From: Rhodospirillales bacterium
GTDB taxonomy: Bacteria > Pseudomonadota > Gammaproteobacteria > Steroidobacterales > Rariloculaceae
DNA length: 11,915 nt
Assembly: GCA_024640665.1 (NCBI GenBank)
Contig: JAHEEO010000080.1
Span: 1 to 11,915, forward strand
Reading direction: 5' to 3'
Part shown: in pieces, positions 6,618 through 11,915 of the stretch
Numbering within the stretch: position 1 is the stretch's first letter
Layout of the letters: every line of letters begins with the position of its first letter
The notes under the pieces: model-generated
Seen by the model: the letters and a program-made list of their open reading frames with translations, nothing else
Told to the model about the DNA's origin: nothing
The model's database searches: none
Made by a program: the position numbers and the translations under genes

Positions 6618-7292
6618 ATGAAATTCGTACAAAATCTCTATGCATCGACAATCGCTTTTGTGCCAAGAGTTCCATCGTCAATCGTTGCATCGCCCGTAAT
6701 CTTGCCGCGAGTCGTTGCGGTGCTGATTGTTCTGAGCGGCATTGTGATGGCTCCCGCATCGGCTGTAGCCCAGTCAAAGCGCTGTCTCGACTCAAATTGC
6801 CTTAATAGTCGCCAAGTTCGAGATTTTGAAGTGATTGATCGCGGTACGCTGATCGTCTATGTCGGGCGCGAACGCTGCCCTTACAAGATTGAGGTTAGCG
6901 AGCTTTTCTGCGATCTCACGTACTTACCTGATGTTGCGTTTATCAGCGTGCGCGAGTGGCAGAGAAACTCGCGCGCTGGCAATTCCGATCTGAGTATTCC
7001 TGGCCCGGGCGGGTCCAGCAATCAATTGGCCTCAACACGTCGCGTATGCTCGTTTAATGCGTCGCAGTTCGCATTGGAGAGCTTTAGTTTCGCCGATATC
7101 GACCCCGGTGGTTCGTCGCAACTGCGGCCGCCGTGTGAAATCAGAGATATATCGGTGGTAACCGACAATGACCTGGTCGAGCTTTATGTCGACGAGAATC
7201 TGCTGCCGCCGCCGCCGCCAGTCGGCAATGGCGAAATATCGCGCGCTGAGGACGCAGCCCGGGAAGTTCAGCCGGAACCGGAGGCCGACTAG
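6618..7292 (+). CDS. Secreted six-cysteine protein of unknown function (DUF6491-like)
   Basis: This protein has 224 residues. The N-terminus has a long, weakly basic lead (about 30 residues), then a hydrophobic core VVAVLIVLSGIVMAPASAVAQ (about 32-52) ending in a good signal-peptidase site near AVAQ. The mature part has six cysteines (56, 61, 87, 98, 144, 173), which could form three disulfides. The block RQVRDFEVIDRGTLIVYVG (65-83), followed by a Cys-containing strand pair (RCPYKIEV, LFCDLTYLP), resembles small secreted gammaproteobacterial proteins grouped as DUF6491; I judge that from memory of the pattern only. Residues 102-140 are Gly/Ser-rich, and the C-terminus is a Pro run (197-201) plus an acidic, probably disordered tail. 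It lies 39 bp after the GDPD gene and could be on the same transcript. Its function is not known. Confidence 0.75.
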   Translation: MKFVQNLYASTIAFVPRVPSSIVASPVILPRVVAVLIVLSGIVMAPASAVAQSKRCLDSNCLNSRQVRDFEVIDRGTLIVYVGRERCPYKIEVSELFCDLTYLPDVAFISVREWQRNSRAGNSDLSIPGPGGSSNQLASTRRVCSFNASQFALESFSFADIDPGGSSQLRPPCEIRDISVVTDNDLVELYVDENLLPPPPPVGNGEISRAEDAAREVQPEPEAD

Positions 7293-7296
7293 GATT

Positions 7297-7333
7297 GCTA
7301 ACTAACTAGGGGCTAACTAAAAAGCGCTAACTA
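7297..7333. repeat. Three short direct repeats GCTAACTA at a convergent junction
   Basis: GCTAACTA occurs at 7297-7304, 7312-7319 and 7326-7333, spaced 15 and 14 bp apart, in the 38-bp gap between the secreted-protein gene and the convergent M48 gene. The last copy overlaps the protease stop codon. The third copy also forms CGCT-AACT-AGCG (7325-7336). No T-tract follows, so a terminator is not shown. Confidence 0.5.
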
Positions 7334-8110
7334 GCGGGGATAGCAGTTAGGTATGCGGCCAGCGTCTTGGGCCTCATTGAACACCTTTAGATTGCTGACG
7401 AGCAGCGGCACCATATCGTCTATCCGATCGTCTTCGCGCGGATGCGTCGACATCCATAATGGCGGCTTATTGCGGCCTTCGGATTCGAGTTTCATGTTTT
7501 GCCAAAGCGCTAAACCAGCGCGCGGATCGAATCCCGCTTGGGCCATGTATTTCAAACCGACAATATCCGCTTCGCTTTCTTGACGGCGCTGAAACGGCAA
7601 CTGCAAGCCAATGGCGGCACCAAATTCGAAATAGTCGCGCGGTATGCCTGTGGCGGCTGAGCCAAGGATAGACACCGCCGTTGAGCGCTGGCCAGAGCGT
7701 GCGCGCTCGATCACGTGCCCTTCGGTCAAGTGCGCGATTTCGTGGCCCAGCACCGCCGCCAATGCGTCAGGTGTATCGGCTACTCGGAGGAGGCCCGAAA
7801 ACACACTGATTTTCCCGCCCGGCAGCACAAATGCATTGAGTTCGTCGTTATCGAAAACAATGACTTCCCAGGCGAGTTCCTGCCATTCTGGGCCGAGTAC
7901 GTTGATAAGCTCGTTGGCAATGCACTGAACGTAGCGCTGGGTGCGATCGTTACCAAACTGCGGATTGTGCTTCTTCATCATCAGCCATTCGGTACGCGAC
8001 TGGCGCGTGATCTCGCGCTCAGAGACGATTAGCTGCGCCTGAGCCAGGCCGGCCAGAAATACCAGCGCGGCGCCAAGCAGGGTCAGGGAGACGCGGTTTG
8101 CTTTCATCAT
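7331..8110 (-). CDS. Periplasmic M48-family zinc metalloprotease (LoiP/BepA-like, no TPR domain)
   Basis: This is a 259-residue protein with a classic signal peptide: MMKANR, a hydrophobic core, then GLAQAQ with cleavage near residue 26. There is no lipobox cysteine, so it is probably soluble periplasmic. The zinc site is clear: HEIAH (123-127), with the third ligand Glu180 in QESEADIVGLKYM, and the downstream STHPREDDRI (221-230) typical of the family. FVLPGGKISVFSGLL (94-108) is the conserved substrate-strand region. Two mature-part cysteines, Cys63 and Cys256, could form a disulfide that holds the C-terminus to the core. The length fits the LoiP (YggG) group and lacks the C-terminal TPR repeats of BepA. 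The likely role is quality control of outer-membrane or periplasmic proteins. The ATG at 8110 is preceded by a GGAACG-type site. It is transcribed away from the CBS gene. Confidence 0.93.
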   Translation of the reverse strand: MMKANRVSLTLLGAALVFLAGLAQAQLIVSEREITRQSRTEWLMMKKHNPQFGNDRTQRYVQCIANELINVLGPEWQELAWEVIVFDNDELNAFVLPGGKISVFSGLLRVADTPDALAAVLGHEIAHLTEGHVIERARSGQRSTAVSILGSAATGIPRDYFEFGAAIGLQLPFQRRQESEADIVGLKYMAQAGFDPRAGLALWQNMKLESEGRNKPPLWMSTHPREDDRIDDMVPLLVSNLKVFNEAQDAGRIPNCYPR

Positions 8111-8144
8111 TACATCGTTCCGTTGGCAGTCGGATTATTGGCGA

Positions 8145-8205
8145 CTATGCTTACTTAGAGTCGGTAAATGCCTAATTGTTCAGCATTTCGGCGACTCTAG
8201 CATAG
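8145..8205. repeat. Three-tier nested inverted repeat upstream of the M48 gene
   Basis: Three perfect stems nest in 61 bp: CTATGC (8145-8150) with GCATAG (8200-8205); TAGAGTCG (8156-8163) with CGACTCTA (8192-8199); AAATGC (8166-8171) with GCATTT (8183-8188). That is 20 pairs. A 5-nt bulge lies on one side, a small GT/CGG internal loop separates the inner stems, and the apical loop has 11 nt. It starts 34 bp upstream of the protease ATG. No T-run follows on either strand. It could be a structured 5' leader, a small RNA, or a protein-binding site. Confidence 0.6.
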
Positions 8206-8294
8206 GGGCAATGAATCTGCGCTGAATTAACGCCAAGGGTTGCCAGCGGAATTCGTCAGCCTCATTAAGTGCGATGAGCACCGCTAAAGCGTCC

Positions 8295-8323
8295 TTGAGA
8301 GTTAACTAGAGGGTACTTTAAAT
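8295..8323 (+). promoter_or_regulatory. Sigma70-like promoter for the CBS gene
   Basis: TTGAGA (8295-8300, 5 of 6 to TTGACA) and TTAAAT (8318-8323, 4 of 6 to TATAAT) are separated by exactly 17 bp. Transcription would begin near 8330 and give a leader of about 130 nt before the CBS start. Confidence 0.5.
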
Positions 8324-8335
8324 AGCATATTTAAA
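8317..8335. promoter_or_regulatory. Perfect 19-bp dyad overlapping the -10 (candidate operator)
   Basis: TTTAAATAGCATATTTAAA has 8-bp arms that are exact reverse complements around GCA. It covers the -10 and the expected start of transcription of the promoter above, where a repressor would block RNA polymerase. The cognate regulator is not identifiable. Confidence 0.5.
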
Positions 8336-8357
8336 TTATTGATTACTAAGGTTATTA

Positions 8358-8420
8358 ATGGGGAATCATTTCACGCCCGCGGGGGCAGAAGCGTGGTCCA
8401 TTAGGCACAGCCTATTTTAA
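8358..8420 (+). other. Candidate 20-codon upstream ORF in the CBS leader
   Basis: ATG at 8358 is preceded by AAGG (8347-8350) at 7 nt spacing and runs 20 codons to TAA at 8418-8420. It spans the GC-rich hairpin (8372-8395) and stops in the loop of the nested hairpin (8402-8433). There are no repeated amino-acid codons of the classic attenuator kind. It may be chance. Confidence 0.25.
8372..8395 (+). other. GC-rich hairpin in the CBS leader
   Basis: CACGC (8372-8376) can pair with GCGTG (8391-8395), or alternatively GCCC (8375-8378) with GGGC (8383-8386). The two pairings overlap at 8375-8376. The centre contains the palindrome CCCGCGGG (8376-8383). It lies upstream of the nested hairpin in the same predicted leader. 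Confidence 0.35.
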
Positions 8421-8433
8421 GGTAGGATGCCTA
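8402..8433 (+). other. Nested hairpin 27 nt upstream of the CBS start
   Basis: TAGGCA (8402-8407) pairs with TGCCTA (8428-8433), and inside it CCTA (8411-8414) pairs with TAGG (8423-8426), leaving an 8-nt loop and a CAG/A internal loop. It has no trailing T-run. Its position just before the ribosome-binding site fits a leader element or an operator. Confidence 0.45.
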
Positions 8434-8460
8434 GGTGCATTCAATACTTTGGGGGGTGAC

Positions 8461-8889
8461 ATGCATACCGCAGCTCAACTGTTAAAGTCGAAAGGCTACG
8501 ACATCTGGTCGATATCACCGGATGCACTGATCATCGACGCAATCCAGGAAATGGCAGCCAAAGAAGCCGGCGCGCTGGTCGTCATGGAGAATGACAAGCT
8601 GGTCGGCATCATTAGCGAGAGAGACTATGCGCGTAAGGTGGCTCTCGATGGGCGTTCGTCTCGCGAATCGTTGGTTCGGGACATCATGTCGACGCATGTG
8701 CTTTGCGCCAGACCTGAGCAGACCGTCCAGGAATGCATGGCCATGATGAGTGAAAAACGGGCTCGGCATCTGCCGGTTGTCGATCACAAAAAGGTCATCG
8801 GCGTCATTTCGATCGGCGATTTGGTCAAACACATCATTGCCGAGCAGCAATTCGAGATAGAACAGCTGCTTTATTACGTTTCAAGCTAG
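8461..8889 (+). CDS. Two-CBS-domain protein
   Basis: This is a 142-residue soluble protein made of a CBS (Bateman) pair. CBS1 is about residues 10-62 (YDIWSISPDALIIDAIQEMAAKEAGALVVM, then LVGIISERDYARKV). CBS2 is about 74-128 (VRDIMSTHVLCARPEQTVQECMAMMSEKRARHLPVV, then VIGVISIGDLVKHII). The tail EQLLYYVS is typical of this common proteobacterial subfamily. CBS pairs bind adenosyl ligands such as AMP, ATP, NAD(H) or SAM and signal energy state; the partner is unknown. A TTG at 8449 would add four residues, but ATG 8461 sits 4 nt after a run of six G (8451-8456) that works as the ribosome-binding site, so I prefer it. It is monocistronic, with a convergent gene downstream. Confidence 0.92.
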   Translation: MHTAAQLLKSKGYDIWSISPDALIIDAIQEMAAKEAGALVVMENDKLVGIISERDYARKVALDGRSSRESLVRDIMSTHVLCARPEQTVQECMAMMSEKRARHLPVVDHKKVIGVISIGDLVKHIIAEQQFEIEQLLYYVSS

Positions 8890-8945
8890 CTGCCTACGGA
8901 GTATTGGCGTTTGACAGCCCTCTTCTTGGTTAATCCCTTAGTGCG

Positions 8946-8961
8946 CATAATGTATATTATG
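8946..8961. repeat. A/T-rich dyad in a convergent gap
   Basis: CATAAT (8946-8951) and ATTATG (8956-8961) are exact reverse complements around GTAT. It lies in the 140-bp gap (8890-9029) between the CBS gene and the convergent GGDEF/EAL gene and is followed by an A/T-rich stretch to about 8984. No promoter is needed here, and no T-tracted terminator is evident in the gap. Confidence 0.4.
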
Positions 8962-9029
8962 TTAAATAAGATAAATAAACTCTATAGGTCACATCCAGCA
9001 GCAATCCGGGCCGCCCCGCCAACGCTGAT

Positions 9030-11393
9030 TTAGCTATTCGCTCGCGAGCTGGCTGAGGCGGTACTTTCACCATGATGTAGGTTCCATTCGGCGTACCAGC
9101 GTAGAAACGCTTCCGCAGGCAGCGGCTTCGAGATAGCAAATCCCTGGCCATAATGGGCGCCGAGGTCCGCCAGCTTATCCAATACCTCGAGCTGCTCAAT
9201 GCCCTCTGCACAGGTCTGCAGTCCCAGACCTTTGGCCAGTTCGATCGTTGCCCGGACAATGGCGGAATCCTGGTTGTCTTCCATTTGCTGCAGAAACGAC
9301 CGATCTATCTTCAGCTCTGCGACCGGCAAACGCCGCAGTTGTGCCAACGAAGAATGGCCCGTCCCAAAATCGTCAATTGAAAGCCGAAAACCGAGCTCAT
9401 GGATGCAGGCAATGACTGACAGCGATTTAACGAGATTGTCCATGACGCTGCTTTCCGTCACTTCGAGCGTAATGTCGCCCGGCTTCACATCAGATTGCCG
9501 CACGAGATCCAGCAGGAAATACGGCAGATTCTCATCCAGGACATCGTCAGCGGAGATATTCACTGCAATGCCGATGGATATGCCGTGCTTTCGCCACACC
9601 TGACACTCGGCAATTGCAGCTTTCAATACCCAGCGCGTCAGCAATGCGATGGTTCCTGCCTGTTCGAGTGCATTTATGAATTCGAATGGCGGAATCATGC
9701 CGAGCTCGGGATGCCGCCAACGTACGAGTGCCTCGGCACCGCAGATTTCGCGCGTGCGGCAATTTACTTTAGGTTGAAAGTGCAGTTCCAATTCACCTTC
9801 ATCCAAGGCGCGCGGCAGTTCGCCGATAAGTCTTATTTGTTTTAGCGCCTGGTCTTCCTGCCTGGGTTGATAATGAACAACGACATCGTGCTGGACAACG
9901 GCTTCGGCACGGGCGATCGCCGCCCGATAAAGCAGCGCATGAGACTCATCTGCGTGATCGGGATAGATTGTCACGCCTGCGCGAAGCTGTAATGAGAACT
10001 TAGCACCATCGATTTCAAGGCCCTCCTGCAATCGTCGATCTACCCCCAGCAAAAAATCCACGATCTCTTGATCTTGAGTGCTATCAATCAGCACAACAAA
10101 CTCATATCCATGAACATGGCCCAGAAAGTTTGCGCCCTGTAGATTCGCCAGCAGAATTTGGCCAAGCTTGCTGATCACACGGTCATTGACCTCATGACCG
10201 AGCGAAGTAACGAGGCCACTGAATCGATCCACTGTCAGGCTTGCAACGTGGAAAGCGCGGCCCTCCTCCATCCATGTTTCCAATTTCGAAATCACCAAAG
10301 CCCGGTTCGGTAATCCAGTGAGACTGTCATGGTGTGCACTGTGAAAAATTTCCGCTTCGCGTTCTGCAATAGCCGTCTGCATCGCGTTGAATCCAGCGGC
10401 TAATTCTCCCAGCTCATCGTTTTCTTCGGTGCTGATTCTCTCGGTGTAAACACCGGCCTTTATGCGGCGTGCCGCAGATGCCAGTTTGTCGACTGGCTTG
10501 GTGACCATCCCGGCTATCCAAAAAGCGGCGAGCGATGCAATTACCAGCGAAAGCCCAGTGATCGCCAGAATGATGAGTCGAATATTCTTGTAGGAAGCCA
10601 ATGCATCTGTCACCGGCAGTTGCAGAGCTGCATAAAGTCCATCTGAACCAGTACCAAAAGGTGCAAGCAGCGTCACATACTCGTGCAGCAGATCCATTTC
10701 GCTGGCGGTACTGATCGGCAGGCGATCCAGCCTGCGAATTTCCTCTAGTGACGATGCAAGTTGCTCTGCCGGCAGCGTTGACGCATAGCTTTGGAAGGTA
10801 TCTTCGGCCAAGCGACCGACGGTGACGCTGAGACCGGTCAACGTGCCTAAATACTGCACTAACTCTGCATCGATCTCGAAGGCGAGTAGAACGCGTGCAA
10901 CCGGCAAAGGCGATCGAACAAATACACTGACTGTCTGAAAGGCCTTGCCGTCGATAATCAGCACGGAATGCTCATCTGCGGATTGAGGCGCGTCGAGTTG
11001 CACCTGCTGCACGCTGCTTTCCAATGACGAAGCGACATCCAACGTACTCGCTAAAACACTGCCATCCAGCGATAACAGCATTGCGAAGTCTGCGTCTCCG
11101 CGACGCGCATGGTTTTGCAATGCAGAGCGAATCGTCGGCTTATCACCGCTTGCGGTTGCCTCGCGGAATCCATAGTCAGCAACGATGACCGAAGCCGTAG
11201 TCAGCAGTTGCTGCCTGCGGTTATCCATGAACTCCGTGAGTACGGTACCGGCAAGTTTCACGGATCGTGTCGCCTGCGCGTCGCTGTCGGTCCGAATGAC
11301 TCGAAGTACGGGAAATAGTGTTACGAGCTGAATTGCAACAACCATTGCAAGTGCAAATAGTAGGATCTTCTGTCTAAATCGTAACCGATGCAT
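9030..11393 (-). CDS. Membrane sensor with HAMP, degenerate GGDEF and intact EAL (c-di-GMP phosphodiesterase)
   Basis: This is a 787-residue inner-membrane protein. TM1 is about 10-30, a periplasmic sensor region of about 250 residues follows, TM2 is about 281-304, and HAMP is about 300-353 (ITKP-like VTKPVDKLASAARRI, then ENDELGELAAGFNAM). The GGDEF domain (about 357-518) begins HDSLTGLPNR, but its signature is HGYEF (428-432), with no RxxD inhibitory site, so cyclase activity is not expected. The EAL domain (about 525-775) keeps all expected metal and catalytic residues: Glu554 in EALVRW, Asn612 in NISA, Glu644/Glu647 in LEVTES, Asp674-Asp675 in IDDFGTGHSSL, Lys695 in LKIDRSF, Glu730 in AEGIE and Gln750. 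It should hydrolyse c-di-GMP. ATG 11393 is preferred; a GTG at 11495 would add 34 polar, Cys/His-rich residues before TM1. It is divergent from the cupredoxin gene. Confidence 0.92.
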   Translation of the reverse strand: MHRLRFRQKILLFALAMVVAIQLVTLFPVLRVIRTDSDAQATRSVKLAGTVLTEFMDNRRQQLLTTASVIVADYGFREATASGDKPTIRSALQNHARRGDADFAMLLSLDGSVLASTLDVASSLESSVQQVQLDAPQSADEHSVLIIDGKAFQTVSVFVRSPLPVARVLLAFEIDAELVQYLGTLTGLSVTVGRLAEDTFQSYASTLPAEQLASSLEEIRRLDRLPISTASEMDLLHEYVTLLAPFGTGSDGLYAALQLPVTDALASYKNIRLIILAITGLSLVIASLAAFWIAGMVTKPVDKLASAARRIKAGVYTERISTEENDELGELAAGFNAMQTAIAEREAEIFHSAHHDSLTGLPNRALVISKLETWMEEGRAFHVASLTVDRFSGLVTSLGHEVNDRVISKLGQILLANLQGANFLGHVHGYEFVVLIDSTQDQEIVDFLLGVDRRLQEGLEIDGAKFSLQLRAGVTIYPDHADESHALLYRAAIARAEAVVQHDVVVHYQPRQEDQALKQIRLIGELPRALDEGELELHFQPKVNCRTREICGAEALVRWRHPELGMIPPFEFINALEQAGTIALLTRWVLKAAIAECQVWRKHGISIGIAVNISADDVLDENLPYFLLDLVRQSDVKPGDITLEVTESSVMDNLVKSLSVIACIHELGFRLSIDDFGTGHSSLAQLRRLPVAELKIDRSFLQQMEDNQDSAIVRATIELAKGLGLQTCAEGIEQLEVLDKLADLGAHYGQGFAISKPLPAEAFLRWYAEWNLHHGESTASASSRANS

Positions 11394-11517
11394 GGAGCGA
11401 CACTTTTGCGAATGAGCGTGACAACTGTCTGAAACTAGGCATGTTATCGGTGAGTCTGCATGACGAGTGGGCACTCCGTCACAGTTGCAGGGCACACACT
11501 CCTACTAGAATCGGAAT
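11394..11517. promoter_or_regulatory. Divergent intergenic region between EAL and cupredoxin genes
   Basis: These 124 bp should hold both promoters. On the + strand TAGAAT (11506-11511, 5 of 6 to TATAAT) is a good -10 and has TTGCAG (11485-11490) upstream at a short 15-bp spacing. Transcription would then start at or next to the GTG at 11518. A 7-bp inverted repeat, CAACTGT (11422-11428) and ACAGTTG (11481-11487), and a GAGTG/CACTC dyad (11465-11476) are also present. Confidence 0.35.
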
Positions 11518-11915
11518 GTGTTACAGAAGCATCAAATAATCACGGCTGTCGCCATGGCGAGTTCCCTGTGCTTGTTCTGTGGTGACGCATTTGCTACCGA
11601 AGGACTGCTTACGCTACTCGATCGCAAAGGCGACACCGTTTCCAATGTAGTGGTCTATGCAATGCCACAGGTTCCGGTTGACGTCACTCTGACGCCATCG
11701 CCTGCGGTTGCAACCATGGAGCAAATCGACAACCGGTTCGTGCCGCATGTGCTGGTTGTTCAGACGGGCACGCTGGTTGCCTTTCCGAACAATGATTCAG
11801 TTAGTCACCATGTCTATTCGTTTTCAGAGTCGAAACAGTTCGAGCTCGATCTGTATCGCGGCAACATCTATACGCCGGAGTTGTTTGATAAGCCGGGCTT
11901 GGTTGTCCTGGGATG
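11518..11915 (+). CDS. Secreted cupredoxin-like protein ('methylamine utilization protein' type), 3' end outside window
   Basis: About 132 codons are visible and the frame stays open to the window end. From GTG 11518 the product starts with a good signal peptide (LQKHQIITAVAMASSLCLFCGDAFA, here broken as LQKHQ then a hydrophobic core ending DAFA) cleaved before TEG. The mature part shows a beta-rich N-terminal segment (LLTLLDRKGDTVSNVVVYAM), then FVPHVLVVQTGTLVAFPNND, SVSHHVYSFSE with the conserved His pair, FELDLY, and FDKPGLVVLG just before the cut. The next codon begins TG and is probably the Cys of a VLGC motif; if so it would supply a copper ligand. These are the hallmarks of plastocyanin/azurin-like periplasmic proteins often annotated as methylamine utilization proteins, although no methylamine dehydrogenase is near. 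An in-frame TAG at 11506-11508 excludes an earlier start. ATG 11554 would leave too short a signal peptide. Confidence 0.85.
   Translation, partial: MLQKHQIITAVAMASSLCLFCGDAFATEGLLTLLDRKGDTVSNVVVYAMPQVPVDVTLTPSPAVATMEQIDNRFVPHVLVVQTGTLVAFPNNDSVSHHVYSFSESKQFELDLYRGNIYTPELFDKPGLVVLG

Larger units (their letters stand above)
8111..8460. other. 350-bp divergent intergenic region between M48 and CBS genes
   Basis: No supported protein-coding gene is present, but the region is rich in structure. It contains a three-tier inverted repeat (8145-8205), a sigma70-like promoter (8295-8323) overlapped by a 19-bp dyad (8317-8335), an A/T-rich patch (8316-8359), a candidate 20-codon upstream ORF (8358-8420), a GC-rich hairpin (8372-8395) and a nested hairpin (8402-8433). 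The first element belongs to the protease side; the rest lie in the likely promoter and leader of the CBS gene. Confidence 0.7.

Noticed and set aside
8168..8200. Ten-codon ORF (ATG 8168) inside the three-tier inverted repeat
   Set aside because: No ribosome-binding site is present, and its sequence is explained by the inverted repeat.
8274..8309. Eleven-codon ORF (ATG 8274) upstream of the CBS promoter
   Set aside because: It has no ribosome-binding site and overlaps the -35 of the predicted CBS promoter.
11394..11495. N-terminal extension of the GGDEF/EAL protein from GTG 11495
   Set aside because: It would add 34 polar Cys/His-rich residues before TM1 and consume the promoter region of the divergent gene. 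ATG 11393 directly precedes the basic stretch and TM1.

Overview
The window looks like ordinary chromosome from a gammaproteobacterium of moderate G+C content. The best lineage clues are the 3' end of holB overlapping a Pseudomonas-type pilZ, a FadJ/FadB-type beta-oxidation protein, a LoiP/BepA-like periplasmic M48 protease, and a cupredoxin of the 'methylamine utilization protein' type beside a GGDEF/EAL protein. Genus cannot be read from the sequence. I see no rRNA, tRNA, CRISPR array, insertion sequence, integrase or phage gene.

Layout. Positions 1-1012 (+) carry the holB 3' end and pilZ, joined by an ATGA stop/start overlap. Positions 1105-5101 (-) carry, in transcription order, an endonuclease/exonuclease/phosphatase (EEP) family hydrolase, a bifunctional enoyl-CoA hydratase/3-hydroxyacyl-CoA dehydrogenase with a GTG start, and a protein with two cyclic-nucleotide-binding domains fused to a rhodanese domain. 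Positions 5199-7292 (+) carry a TIR-like (MTH538/ThsB-type) protein, a cytoplasmic glycerophosphodiester phosphodiesterase (GDPD) and a secreted six-cysteine protein, in tight succession. Position 7331-8110 (-) is a periplasmic M48 metalloprotease. Then comes a structured intergenic region of 350 bp (8111-8460), a two-CBS-domain protein (8461-8889, +), a membrane-bound GGDEF/EAL protein (9030-11393, -), and divergent from it the 5' part of a secreted cupredoxin cut by the window end.

Functional reading. Three gene products are linked to nucleotide second messengers or adenylate ligands: the EAL protein (c-di-GMP hydrolysis, with a degenerate GGDEF), the double cNMP-binding/rhodanese protein, and the CBS pair. 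PilZ links to type IV pili. The part with most potential for an undescribed function is the EEP / TIR-like / GDPD neighbourhood at 4343-6578: a TIR-like fold flanked by two phosphodiesterase families. I see no other defence or mobile gene around it, so a defence role is only a hypothesis.

The other notable signal is non-coding. The 8111-8460 region holds a three-tier inverted repeat upstream of the protease, a sigma70-like promoter whose -10 is overlapped by a perfect 19-bp dyad, and a long CBS-gene leader with a small candidate upstream ORF and two hairpins.
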